Assembly (NCBI GenBank): GCA_963738375.1
Contig: CAVTWL010000002.1
Location: 372,001-436,000, forward strand
Direction of reading: 5' to 3'
Length of the DNA stretch: 64,000 nt
Source: Bog-159 sp963738375
GTDB taxonomy: Bacteria > Acidobacteriota > Terriglobia > Bryobacterales > Bryobacteraceae
Each line of letters opens with the position of its first letter. Position 1 is the first letter of the stretch. Below are positions 1-8,740 of this stretch, piece after piece. Both the position numbers and the translations under genes were made by a program. The notes beneath the pieces are model-generated. The model was given only the letters and a program-made list of their open reading frames with translations, searched no databases and was not told the origin of the DNA.

Positions 1-458
1 CGCCGCAGTTGCAAGCCATCCTGAAGGCCTATCCCAAGGACGTCCGTCTTTTCTTTAAGCAGTTTCCGCTCGATATTCATTCGCAGGCCGCGTTCGCCGC
101 GGCTGCCTCGGTGGCGGCGCAGAAACAGGGCAAATTCTGGGAAATGCACGACGCCTTGTTCGCCAGCCACAACGACTTGCGCCGTCCGACTGTTTTGGCG
201 CTGGCCTCGGCCATCGGCCTCGACATGAAACGGTTCGAAGCCGACGTCGACTCCCCCGAGGTCCGCAAAGCCGTCGCTCATGACACAGAGGACGGCAACA
301 GCATCGGCGTCATGAGTACGCCGACGATCTTCATTGATGGGCAGCATTACAACGGCAACATCAAACTGGAGATACTGAAGCCGATCCTTGACGCCGAGCT
401 GAAACATCCAGCCACCCCCAAGAAATCGGCGGCGGCGAATCTGCCAGCCTCCCGGTAG
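1..458 (+). CDS. DsbA-like thiol oxidoreductase, C-terminal part (cut by window edge)
   Basis: This is the 3' end of a DsbA/thioredoxin_4-type periplasmic thiol:disulfide oxidoreductase. Codon phase begins at base 3, and the reading frame is already open there, so the true start and the CxxC active site lie upstream of the window. What remains is the helical insertion (FKQFPLDIHSQAAFAA) and the closing thioredoxin half with the cis-proline loop STPTIFIDGQ, typical of DsbA-fold proteins that present Thr-Pro next to the active site. The last ~20 residues are a Lys/Ala/Pro-rich tail. The HAD gene follows 14 bases later on the same strand. The family is fairly sure. Whether it is an oxidase or a DsbG/BdbD-like variant cannot be told without the N-terminus. 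Confidence 0.85.
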   Translation, partial: PQLQAILKAYPKDVRLFFKQFPLDIHSQAAFAAAASVAAQKQGKFWEMHDALFASHNDLRRPTVLALASAIGLDMKRFEADVDSPEVRKAVAHDTEDGNSIGVMSTPTIFIDGQHYNGNIKLEILKPILDAELKHPATPKKSAAANLPASR

Positions 459-472
459 CCGTTGGCCATCCA

Positions 473-1078
473 GTGATCAAAACCGTCATCTTCGATTTGG
501 GGAAGGTCCTGATCCCTTTTGATTTCACGCGCGGTTATCGCGCGCTGGAAAGTCACTGCGGTCATGCGGCCGCGGAGATCCCCAAGCGCATCGCCGCCAC
601 CGGCTTGGTCACCGATTTTGAAAGCGGACTCATCGAGCCGAAGGATTTCGTCGCCGAACTTACCCGCCTGCTCGAACTCCGTGTCACGTACGACCAGTTT
701 TGCGACATCTGGAGCAGCATCTTCCTGCCCGACCCGCTGGTGCCTGAAAGCCTTCTCGCGGCCATCTCCCAGCGTTACCGCATGCTGGTGCTATCCAACA
801 CCAACGCCATCCATTTCGACATGGTGCGGCGCAACTATCCGTGGCTGCGTCATTTCGACGACCTGATACTGTCCTACGAAGTGAAGGCCATGAAGCCGTC
901 CCCGGCTATTTATCGAGCCGCCATCGAGCGCGCCCAGTGCGAGCCGGGTGAGTGCTTCTTCACCGACGACATCGCCGATTACGTCGAAGGCGCACGGCGC
1001 GAGGGTATCGACGCCGTCCAATTTCAAGACTGCGCACAGCTGGAGCGCGACCTGGAAGCACGCGGGGTGCGCTGGTGA
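473..1078 (+). CDS. HAD-superfamily hydrolase (YihX-like)
   Basis: A 201-residue haloacid-dehalogenase-like phosphatase. Motif I is VIFDLGKVL near residue 5: the nucleophile Asp is present and the second acidic residue is replaced by Gly, as in YihX and the epoxide-hydrolase-type HADs. Motif II is VLSNTN (about residue 107), motif III the Lys of MKPSPAIY (about 140), and motif IV FTDDIADYVEGA (about 163), which supplies the Mg-binding acids. The helical cap lies between motifs I and II. The start is GTG at 473. The stop overlaps the next ATG by one base, so it is translationally linked to the YkgJ-like gene. Likely a small-molecule sugar-phosphate phosphatase; the substrate is unknown. Confidence 0.88.
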   Translation: MIKTVIFDLGKVLIPFDFTRGYRALESHCGHAAAEIPKRIAATGLVTDFESGLIEPKDFVAELTRLLELRVTYDQFCDIWSSIFLPDPLVPESLLAAISQRYRMLVLSNTNAIHFDMVRRNYPWLRHFDDLILSYEVKAMKPSPAIYRAAIERAQCEPGECFFTDDIADYVEGARREGIDAVQFQDCAQLERDLEARGVRW

Positions 1079-1584
1079 TGATTACCGATCTGGTCCAAAT
1101 CCGCATGCTCGGGGAAAAAAAGCGGGTCGAAAATGAGCGCTTCCGCCGCCATTTGAAGACGCGCGATCATTCCGACCGCATCCTGCGCCGCCTGGCCGAG
1201 GAAGTGGAGGAGCAAATCGACTGCACCGAATGCGCCAATTGCTGCCGCGTGGCTACGGCCAAGGTTGCCGAGCGCGATATGGAACGGCTCGCGCGCTACC
1301 TGCGCATTACGCCAGCCGCCTTCAAGAAGCAGTACACCATGGAAAGCGAGGACGAAGGGCCCATCCTGAACCGCACCAGGGAGACCGGCTGCGTCTTCCT
1401 GGACGGCAACACGTGCACGGTCTACGATGCGCGTCCGGACTCCTGCCAACGGTTTCCGCACGTCGTCCGGGGCAACGGGTCCATCGCCAGCCGCATGTGG
1501 GAATTCATCGATCGCGCCTGCTACTGTCCCATCGTTTACAACTCGCTCGAAGCCTTTAAAAAAGAGACCGGCTTCCAGCGCTGA
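1078..1584 (+). CDS. YkgJ-family cysteine cluster protein
   Basis: A 168-residue protein of the YkgJ / CxxCxxCC family, thought to bind zinc or an iron-sulfur cluster. The signature CTECANCCR sits near residue 50. It is followed by the second Cys group GCVFLDGNTCTVYDARP with SCQRFP, and a third CYC near the C-terminus. The N-terminal ~45 residues are charged and helical. I chose the ATG at 1078 because it overlaps the upstream HAD stop (TGATG), although the frame is open further upstream. The 3' end overlaps the convergent lipoprotein gene by 29 bases. The biochemical function of the family is not established. Confidence 0.88.
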   Translation: MITDLVQIRMLGEKKRVENERFRRHLKTRDHSDRILRRLAEEVEEQIDCTECANCCRVATAKVAERDMERLARYLRITPAAFKKQYTMESEDEGPILNRTRETGCVFLDGNTCTVYDARPDSCQRFPHVVRGNGSIASRMWEFIDRACYCPIVYNSLEAFKKETGFQR

Positions 1585-3418
1585 CTGCCGCGCCGAAACG
1601 CCGCAGAATCGCAGCGGTCACATCCTGCAAGCGCGGCTGCTCCGCCCGCAGGGGGCGATTGCTGAACAGCACTCCGGGCACATCGGCTGCGTTGATGCAG
1701 TGATCGCCGATCCAGACATCCGTATTGTCTTCGAGGATGGCCGGGGGCGCCGCGCCCAGCGCCGTCTCCCATGATGCCCGGTACCCGCGCCCGTATCCCA
1801 CGATCAAATCCGGGCCCATTGCCGCGCCCGTCTCCGGCGCGGTCTCCACCACCTGCCGCCCGTTTACCGGATCGCGAAATTCGATCAGCGCGCGGGCCAG
1901 CTTCTGCTTCACCGCATTACTGTCCGCGCCGCGATGCACAATTCCGTTCTTCTCCCGCCCGGCAATATTGATATACAGCCCATTCAGCCCCAGCGCATAG
2001 GCCTGCGTCTTGGACCAGTCCACATCCGCGAAGTTTTCATCCCCCCCCCGCGGAGCATCGCGCAGCGCCAGAAAACCTTTCTCCCAAAGCCAGGTATTCA
2101 GATTTACGCCGCGGTCGAACGAATTGAAGCCGTGGTCCGACATGACGATTAGCTCGGCCCGCGGGAATCGCCGCGCCACTTCCCCAACGGCACGATCGAT
2201 GGCCTGGTAAATTTCGAGTAATTCCGCCTCGTGCTTGCCCCACAGCATGTGCGAGCCCTGGTCGATGGAGGAAAAATAGAAGAACAGGAGCCCCTCGTGA
2301 AAATGCGCCAGGGAATAGCGCAGCAGTTTCATTTCATCGTCGCGGACCATCCGGATCTGCTGACGGAACTCATCCAGATTCAGCACGCCCTGCCGGTACG
2401 CCGACGTATCCTCCGCGATTCCCTGTGTGAAAAATGGCCCTACAGCCTCCGCTATACGGCGCGCATAAGATGCCGGCGTAGACAAGCGCAGTTCCGGCGC
2501 GCGCGGATCGGCATTCAGCGGCGTCAGATACAGCGCCAGGCGCGGATGAAACGCTTTCGCATAAACCCGGAAGATACCGCGCGCACTCACCAAGCGTCCC
2601 GCCAGCGGGAAATCCGCGCGCAGCCATTCCGACCATTCGCCTTTTTGCAGAAGGGCCTGCTGGCCGCCGATCGTCAGCCGCGCCGCGTCCCGCTCCGGGT
2701 CGACCTCGACAATCAAATCTTCCGTCGCAAAACGCCGGTCGCGACGGAGGGGATTCGGCGGGCCCTCTACCGCCAGCACGTACCGGCCCTCCCGTATCTC
2801 AGCCTTCACAATTCTGCCGCCTGGAACGTCCCGGGCCACCTCGCCAGGATCGTCGGTATAAGACGTGAAGGTGCCTTCGGTTCCCCGCATATCGGGCACG
2901 CCCATCCCCGCCAGTTCCTCTCCCGCATCCTCCGGCGGATAGTTTACGGGAATATGCATCACGGTCACGGGGATTTGCCGATCGGAAAGTGACTGCCAGA
3001 AGGACGTTCCCTTGCGCAGCCGTTCGACGCGCGCGGGCGCAAGCGGAAGTAGATAGGGGCCCAGCGGCAGAACGAATCGAGGCTCGAGAGTCCGCGCCAT
3101 CGACGAATACGGCTGCATCGTTTGCGGGTCTCGTTCCACGAAATCGAAGACGCCGTGCTGCTCGGGCGGGAGGCCGGTGATGAATGTTGACCAAGCCACC
3201 GGGCTCTGCGGAGGCATGGTCGTCTGCAAGCGGCGGAACCCGCCGTGATCGCGCAGCCAGGCGGCGTTCGGAAGATCGCTCCAGTGGCGCTCGACGAACG
3301 CCGGGTCCATGCCGTCAACACCCAGCACGATGAGCTGCCGCCCGTGCGCCGCGGAACCGCGGCATCCTGCCAGTGCCAACGCGGCCGGCGCCAAAGCCCA
3401 AAGCCAATGACCGCTCAC
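1556..3418 (-). CDS. Lipoprotein alkaline-phosphatase-superfamily phosphodiesterase
   Basis: A 620-residue member of the type I phosphodiesterase / nucleotide pyrophosphatase family in the alkaline phosphatase superfamily. It starts with GTG at 3418 and has a lipoprotein signal ending in the lipobox LALAGC (about residue 15-20), so it is anchored facing the periplasm. Catalytic landmarks are LIVLGVDGMDP (first metal Asp, about 32), SPVAWSTFITG (nucleophilic Ser/Thr, about 74), SIDQGSHMLW (about 385) and IVMSDHGF (about 425). The gene is monocistronic as far as can be seen. Related proteins hydrolyse phosphonate, phosphodiester or nucleotide bonds; the substrate cannot be assigned from sequence alone. 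Confidence 0.85.
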   Translation of the reverse strand: MSGHWLWALAPAALALAGCRGSAAHGRQLIVLGVDGMDPAFVERHWSDLPNAAWLRDHGGFRRLQTTMPPQSPVAWSTFITGLPPEQHGVFDFVERDPQTMQPYSSMARTLEPRFVLPLGPYLLPLAPARVERLRKGTSFWQSLSDRQIPVTVMHIPVNYPPEDAGEELAGMGVPDMRGTEGTFTSYTDDPGEVARDVPGGRIVKAEIREGRYVLAVEGPPNPLRRDRRFATEDLIVEVDPERDAARLTIGGQQALLQKGEWSEWLRADFPLAGRLVSARGIFRVYAKAFHPRLALYLTPLNADPRAPELRLSTPASYARRIAEAVGPFFTQGIAEDTSAYRQGVLNLDEFRQQIRMVRDDEMKLLRYSLAHFHEGLLFFYFSSIDQGSHMLWGKHEAELLEIYQAIDRAVGEVARRFPRAELIVMSDHGFNSFDRGVNLNTWLWEKGFLALRDAPRGGDENFADVDWSKTQAYALGLNGLYINIAGREKNGIVHRGADSNAVKQKLARALIEFRDPVNGRQVVETAPETGAAMGPDLIVGYGRGYRASWETALGAAPPAILEDNTDVWIGDHCINAADVPGVLFSNRPLRAEQPRLQDVTAAILRRFGAAVSAGSRSLF

Positions 3419-3483
3419 CGGTAAGCGCCACCCATTTCTCTATTGAAACACCGCACCCAAGCTAGTTGACTTAAACCTGAACC

Positions 3484-4440
3484 TCAGCTCATCGACGATG
3501 TGTAGGGACCAAGAAAGCGTTCCCCGTTAAAATGAATCAAGTGCGAAGGCGCGTCCGCTACCCACACTTCGGTTTCCCACGCGATGTCGCCGAGGTAGCG
3601 ACTCATAGTCGCTCGAGTGGGGAACGCCGTCACATAAACCAGACCTGCATTGGACCCGCTAAACAGGCGGCCCAGTTCAGCATGGCGCTTGCCGTCCACG
3701 GGGCCGTGGCTGGTGACGGACTCCACCAGCACAAGCCAGTTTCTATCGGGGTAGTGCAATACTACGTCCGGCATCTTGCCATGCGTATCAACATTCACGC
3801 CAAGCTTGGCCAAAAGGGGCGCGTCGAAGTATCCCCACTTATCGCCGGTGTCGCCGGCATAGATGAGAATGCCTCCTGGAACGAAGTGCGCGCCAAAATC
3901 TTCTATAACCGCGCGGATTAATTCGCTGTGCTCGCCTGGGCTGAGAGCGATTTTTTGGCCGGGTGCTACCCGCACGGGAATGAGTTCTTGCTTACGTTCA
4001 TGCGCATATTGCGCTGCGAGGGTCTGGCGCTTCGCGAGATAGGCCGTTAGGTTCTTGTGCCAGCGCCTCGTGTCGAAACTACGCAAGAGGGCTAACGAGG
4101 CCGGCTCAATCTGGTAGACGGCGGCAGGGCTGTTCACGGGCCGGTCTGGTTTGTCGGGGTTGTAGAGAGCGATGCCGGCCTCAACAAATTGGTGCATGGT
4201 TTGGCGGCGGAGGGTCTCACGGGAATTGGGCGCGTACTTCTTCTCGTAGTGCTCTCGGACCCAGTCCATGATTGGAGTGATGCCCATGAGTGGGCTTTGC
4301 GCCTGCGCCCAAGTACGGCGCGGCCTGAGATCAATCAGCGCCAGAAGGCAGAAAGCGGAGCGGTCATTCTGTTGTCCACGCGGCATACCCAGAGCAAGCA
4401 GAATCTCTTTCGCGCTGTCGAGGTGCTGGTTATTCTTCAT
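3484..4440 (-). CDS. BsuBI/PstI-family type II restriction endonuclease
   Basis: A 318-residue enzyme that I recognise as the BsuBI/PstI restriction endonuclease family, whose founding members cut CTGCAG. The N-terminal half carries a helical DNA-binding region. The C-terminal catalytic half contains IYAGDTGDKWGYFD (about 200), LGVNVDTHGKMPDVVLHY (about 220), LVESVTSHGPVDGKRHAEL (the family's conserved acidic/Lys catalytic cluster, about 245) and the closing IHFNGERFLGPY. The ATG at 4440 overlaps the methyltransferase stop by four bases (ATGA), so the endonuclease is translated after its protective partner. Base composition is visibly less GC-rich than the surroundings, which suggests horizontal acquisition. 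All catalytic motifs look intact. Confidence 0.95.
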   Translation of the reverse strand: MKNNQHLDSAKEILLALGMPRGQQNDRSAFCLLALIDLRPRRTWAQAQSPLMGITPIMDWVREHYEKKYAPNSRETLRRQTMHQFVEAGIALYNPDKPDRPVNSPAAVYQIEPASLALLRSFDTRRWHKNLTAYLAKRQTLAAQYAHERKQELIPVRVAPGQKIALSPGEHSELIRAVIEDFGAHFVPGGILIYAGDTGDKWGYFDAPLLAKLGVNVDTHGKMPDVVLHYPDRNWLVLVESVTSHGPVDGKRHAELGRLFSGSNAGLVYVTAFPTRATMSRYLGDIAWETEVWVADAPSHLIHFNGERFLGPYTSSMS

Positions 4441-5924
4441 TCTGCGAAGTTTTTGAGTTGGTCGTCAAGCGCAGCCTGTGTAAGCTCGCTCTGCGCGTGC
4501 GCCCATTCTCCCAAAGCGATGAGCGCGGGCCGGTCGGGGTATTTCATCAGGCGAAGGTCCGTTGCATTGACCTGCGTATGCCCATTGAAGCGCCGGAAAT
4601 AATCGTCGACCGCGGTTGTGTTGAGGAATGCCGCCAAGCCATGCGCGAGGTTCTCGGGTAAGCCGCGCTTATCTTCGTGAAAGACATTCAAGTGGTTTTC
4701 GAAGCCCAGCATGGGAGCGTCGGGGAAGGCGGCGGGGGTGACCACGCTTGCAACGATGCGGCGCCGTTCTTCTTTTGCGGAAAAACGCCGCGCTACCGTA
4801 TAAAACCCATTGGGAAATAACCATCTCTTCGTGTCAGCGTTCAATTGGATTGCATTACCGCGTTTCGTGCCTTCGCCGGGCCATCGCGTGGCGTAGCCGG
4901 TGAAGTGGCTGGGGTAGAGGAGGGGAACGGTTCCCGTCGCCGGTTCTTGCTGGATGTGGTCAAGCAATCTGAAATCCACCACCGGACCGGTAGAAACACT
5001 GACGCCAACCTCCCGCAGAGAAAACCGGATTGCAGAGGCCCTCTCGATGGCGTTGGGCTCGAGGGAGGTCGGCACATGAATAAACTGCTCCGGATCGTCG
5101 GGGAAAACGATCCGGTCAAAGGGGTGCTCGTGCATCGATAGGTCGTCGAAGGTATCATCCGCCGAGTTAGAAATGGTCACGTTTCCCTGGCTGCCGCCAC
5201 GCTCAAGCCGTATGATGACGTTCTCCTGAAGCACGTCATCGTCCTTGAAAGCCTTGGATCGGGAGGCAAACAGGTGGATATGCCGGAGAGCTGCATGCCT
5301 CAGAAGAAATGTGCGGAAAGGGCGGTAATAAGGCCCGTTGCAAAAACTTCGCGGGATGATAGCCACCAGTTGGCCTCCCGGTTGCATTAGCGTCAGCGCG
5401 AGCGCGACGAAAGCCGAATAGAGGTTTACGGTTTCTATGCCGGCTTGACGCAAGATGAGACGGTGCTCCGACGCGCTGTTGATCTTCTTGTAAGGCGGAT
5501 TGAGGATGGCGTGCGTAAAACGTCGCGAGGTCTGCATGCGCCTGCACGCAGCTTCCAAAATGAAATCGGCGGCGAAGACTTCGTATGCGACCGGCAACTT
5601 GGTGGCGTACCGCCCCAAAGTCATTTCAAGGTGAGTTCTGAGCGAAGGGTCAATTTCATACACCTCCACTTCGGCTTTCCGAAAATTCAGCCCGCTTGCG
5701 GCGCTCCAGCGGTCAAGAAAGGCGCAGGTGAGGGCGCCGACGCCCGCGCCGGCGTCTAGCAAACGGCACTTTTCGATGGTACTGGACGGAAAAAGCGACG
5801 CCATAAAACGCGCAACCGGGGCAGACGTCATAAACTGGCCCAATTCCGCTTTTCGCTTCAGCACAAGGCGAGGCGAAACCTGTCGGCGTAGTGCGTCCGC
5901 GTCGTCTAGTAGCTGGGTGGCCAA
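4437..5924 (-). CDS. Adenine-specific DNA methyltransferase (BsuBI/PstI RM partner)
   Basis: A 495-residue N6-adenine methyltransferase of the Eco57I/BsuBI type. It carries AdoMet motif I LLDAGAGVGALTCAFL (about residue 54), a VEVYEIDP motif II (about 85), and catalytic motif IV NPPY (about 140). The C-terminal half is the target-recognition region. The frame opens with TTG at 5924 and no strong ribosome-binding site is visible, so the exact start is uncertain. Together with the overlapping downstream endonuclease it forms a complete type II system. Members of this pair normally methylate CTGCAG. The N-terminal KAELGQFMTS block is typical of the family. Confidence 0.93.
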   Translation of the reverse strand: MATQLLDDADALRRQVSPRLVLKRKAELGQFMTSAPVARFMASLFPSSTIEKCRLLDAGAGVGALTCAFLDRWSAASGLNFRKAEVEVYEIDPSLRTHLEMTLGRYATKLPVAYEVFAADFILEAACRRMQTSRRFTHAILNPPYKKINSASEHRLILRQAGIETVNLYSAFVALALTLMQPGGQLVAIIPRSFCNGPYYRPFRTFLLRHAALRHIHLFASRSKAFKDDDVLQENVIIRLERGGSQGNVTISNSADDTFDDLSMHEHPFDRIVFPDDPEQFIHVPTSLEPNAIERASAIRFSLREVGVSVSTGPVVDFRLLDHIQQEPATGTVPLLYPSHFTGYATRWPGEGTKRGNAIQLNADTKRWLFPNGFYTVARRFSAKEERRRIVASVVTPAAFPDAPMLGFENHLNVFHEDKRGLPENLAHGLAAFLNTTAVDDYFRRFNGHTQVNATDLRLMKYPDRPALIALGEWAHAQSELTQAALDDQLKNFAE

Positions 5925-6033
5925 TTATTTATGATCCCGTATCTGGGATCGGTATTCAACGGCTTTTAGATTAGGGCGAAGGAAAAGGGGCGCGATTCAG
6001 AAAGCCGGCGGAGGCGGCTTCCTCAGCCCGCTT

Positions 6034-7209
6034 CTACGGCTTCACCGTGACCATCACCACCCCGTGGCTCGGAACTTCGGCAGCGAAACTGCCGGCTTTG
6101 TCGCCGAGATCCTTCTTCGCCCACAGATCGCGGACTTTCGCCGTCACGTGCTCCGGATACCCGAGGTCGGTCCACGCCACGGAAATCGGAGCGGCCGCCG
6201 CCGTCCGGTTCAGGAGGATTACGGCCCGCCCGCCGTCGGCCAGTTGTTTCGACCATACTTCCAGCCCGTCCGACTTCTTGACCCGGCGGCCTTCCTGCCC
6301 CAACACGTCCTGGTCAACCGCTATCACTTCCCGGTTCGTCAGAATATCCCGAATCTCGGCGTTCATGCTGCGAATGTCGTTGCCCGCCATCAAAGGCGCC
6401 GCCAGGAGGCACCAGAGGCTGAAATGCGACCGGTATTCGGTGTTGGTCATGCCGCCGTTGCCCACTTCCAACATGTCCGGATCGTTCCAGTGCCCAGGGC
6501 CGGCGTAGGACTGCAACCCGTCCTGCAAATCCAGGATCTGCACCACGCCCGAACCGCCCCACTTCTCCTTGCCGTCCCACTTGTCCACGATGTCGCCCGT
6601 GGTGCGCCACAGATTGCCCACCGGACCCGCCCACAGCCACGGCTTGGTCGAGCCCCATTCACAAAGGCTGAACACGATGGGCCGGCCCGATTTCGCCAGC
6701 GCATCGCGCATGATCGAATAGGACGCCGCCGAATCCTGCGTGCTATGGTTGCACCAGTCGTATTTCAAATAATCGACACCCCATGCCGCGTACTGCCGCG
6801 CATCCTGAAATTCGTAGCCGCGGCCGCCAGGCCGGTTCTGGCACGTGCCGGTGCCCGCATCGGAATAAATTCCAAACTTCAGCCCCTTGCCGTGAACATA
6901 ATCGGCCACGGCCTTGATTCCGCCGGGAAACCGCTTAGCATCCGCGACGACATTGCCCTGGGCGTCCCTGTCGACCTGCCAGCAATCGTCGATCACGATA
7001 TATTGATAGCCAGCGTCCTTCATGCCGCTCGAAACCATGGCGTCCGCGGCCTGCTTGATCAGGTCTTCGCTGACATTGCAGGCAAACTTATTCCAACTGT
7101 TCCAGCCCATCGGAGGCGTCCGCGCCAGTCCGTTGTCTAACGCCCGCAACTCGCCACCAGCCGCCAGCAGCGCCAGCGTAGCCATTCCAATGCATACTTT
7201 TCTATCCAT
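6034..7209 (-). CDS. GH27 alpha-galactosidase, secreted
   Basis: A 391-residue family GH27 glycoside hydrolase. A signal peptide covers about residues 1-24. The catalytic barrel starts with TPPMGWNSWNKF and carries IDDCWQ (about 72), YLKYDWCNH (the nucleophile Asp, about 148) and WNDPDMLEVGN (the acid/base Asp region, about 243). The C-terminal beta domain is present (VWSKQLADGGRAVILLN). GH27 enzymes release terminal alpha-D-galactose by a retaining mechanism. It lies 36 bases after a xylulokinase-family gene and a ROK kinase in the same direction, so it is probably the last gene of a sugar-use operon. The enzyme would act outside the cytoplasm, with the kinases acting on imported monosaccharide. 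Confidence 0.93.
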   Translation of the reverse strand: MDRKVCIGMATLALLAAGGELRALDNGLARTPPMGWNSWNKFACNVSEDLIKQAADAMVSSGMKDAGYQYIVIDDCWQVDRDAQGNVVADAKRFPGGIKAVADYVHGKGLKFGIYSDAGTGTCQNRPGGRGYEFQDARQYAAWGVDYLKYDWCNHSTQDSAASYSIMRDALAKSGRPIVFSLCEWGSTKPWLWAGPVGNLWRTTGDIVDKWDGKEKWGGSGVVQILDLQDGLQSYAGPGHWNDPDMLEVGNGGMTNTEYRSHFSLWCLLAAPLMAGNDIRSMNAEIRDILTNREVIAVDQDVLGQEGRRVKKSDGLEVWSKQLADGGRAVILLNRTAAAAPISVAWTDLGYPEHVTAKVRDLWAKKDLGDKAGSFAAEVPSHGVVMVTVKP

Positions 7210-7245
7210 GAGTCTTAATTATCACATCGCGCTTCGCGGCGCATA

Positions 7246-8736
7246 CTACAAACCCGCGATCTCGGCGAACGCAGGCTTCAACGCCGGATAGAGCGACTGG
7301 TATACCCGGTGGGCCTTCGCGTAGTACAAGGCTTCCGCAGGGCGCGGCCCGGTGGTATCCACGGCGCGAATCGCCGCGCGGCAGACTTCCGGCGTCGACC
7401 CATATTCTCCGGTACCAGCCAGCGCCAGCAGCGCCGCCCCGTAAGCCGATCCCTCCTGCGTCTCCAGCGTCACTACCTTCTTATTCAGGATGTCCGCAAG
7501 CAGTTGCCGCCAGAACGGGCTGCGCGCGCCACCGCCGGACGCCCGCACAGATTCTACTGGCACACCGAGCCCTTCAATAATCTCCAGGCAATCGCGCTGG
7601 CTATATGAGACACCCTCGATTACCGCCCGGATCAGATCGGCGCGCTGGTGCCGCGCAGTCAGTCCGATCCAACCGCCGCGAGCCACCGCGTCCAGATGGG
7701 GCGTCCGTTCTCCCATGAGGTACGGAAGCCAGAAAAGTCCCTGCGAGCCCGCCGCGGCTGTGGCGGCTTCGGCGGTCAATGCATCGTATTCGACGCCCGG
7801 CGCTATCTGATTGCGGAACCATTGCAGGCTCAGCCCCGCGCCCTGCGTCACACCCATTACGTGCCATTTGTCCTTGACCGCATGGCAGAAGGTGTGTACG
7901 CGTCCCGCCGGATCGTATGCCACATGTTCCATGTGCGCGAACACCACGCCCGACGTGCCCAGCGTGCACGATACGATGCCGGGCTCCACAATTCCGTTTC
8001 CCACCGCGCTGGATGCCTGATCGCCGCCTCCGGCCACCACCGGCGTGCCCTCAGCCAGGCCCGTGGCTTCCGCCGCCGCTCGCGTCACCCGGCCCGTCAC
8101 CTCGCTCGATTCGTAACAGGTTGGAAGAATGGAGCGATCCAGTGCCAGCGCGTCCATCATGTCGCAGGACCACCGCCGCGCCACCACATCGAACAGCGAG
8201 GTCCCCGAAGCGTCCGAAACATCGCTCGCGTATTCGCCCGTCAACTGGAAGCGCAGATAGTCTTTGGGCAGCAGCAAATGCCGAACGCGCTCGAAAGCTC
8301 GCGGCTCGTTGTCCCTCACCCACAGCAGCTTCGGGAGCGTGAACCCCGTCAGCACTGGATTCGCCGTGTATTTCAGAACATTCTCGCGACCAACCTTCTC
8401 GTTGATGGCGTCCACCTGCGCCTGGCTGCGTTGATCGCACCAGATCAGCGCAGGACGGATCACGGCATTATGCTCGTCGAGAATCACCAGGCCGTGCATC
8501 TGGCCCGACAATCCGATCCCCCGTACTTCCGAACCGGAGACGCCCGCCTGCGCCAGCGCGCCGCGAATGGCAATCCGCGCCGCATCCCACCAGTTCTCCG
8601 GGCGCTGTTCGGCCCACAACGGCCGCTGCATCAGAATGTCTTCGTGCAACGCCGTGAATCCGGCCGCCACGCGGCCTTTATCGTCCACGAGCAGCGCCCG
8701 CGTACCGCCCGTTCCTACGTCGATTCCCATCCACAT
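7246..8736 (-). CDS. xylB: Xylulokinase-family (FGGY) sugar kinase
   Basis: A 496-residue FGGY-type carbohydrate kinase, closest in layout to xylulokinase (D-xylulose to D-xylulose 5-phosphate). The N-terminal phosphate-binding loop is GIDVGTGGTRALLVD. The substrate-domain landmarks are GLSGQMHGLVILD (about 77), with a conserved Asp in IWCDQRSQ (about 105), and GGGDQASSAVGNG (about 235). The FGGY C-terminal signature region is RASGGGARSPFWRQLLADI (about 398). Two in-frame ATGs (8736 and 8730) are both possible. It starts five bases after the ROK kinase stop, so the two are co-transcribed. Substrate specificity within FGGY kinases is not certain from sequence. Confidence 0.88.
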   Translation of the reverse strand: MWMGIDVGTGGTRALLVDDKGRVAAGFTALHEDILMQRPLWAEQRPENWWDAARIAIRGALAQAGVSGSEVRGIGLSGQMHGLVILDEHNAVIRPALIWCDQRSQAQVDAINEKVGRENVLKYTANPVLTGFTLPKLLWVRDNEPRAFERVRHLLLPKDYLRFQLTGEYASDVSDASGTSLFDVVARRWSCDMMDALALDRSILPTCYESSEVTGRVTRAAAEATGLAEGTPVVAGGGDQASSAVGNGIVEPGIVSCTLGTSGVVFAHMEHVAYDPAGRVHTFCHAVKDKWHVMGVTQGAGLSLQWFRNQIAPGVEYDALTAEAATAAAGSQGLFWLPYLMGERTPHLDAVARGGWIGLTARHQRADLIRAVIEGVSYSQRDCLEIIEGLGVPVESVRASGGGARSPFWRQLLADILNKKVVTLETQEGSAYGAALLALAGTGEYGSTPEVCRAAIRAVDTTGPRPAEALYYAKAHRVYQSLYPALKPAFAEIAGL

Positions 8737-8740
8737 AAAT

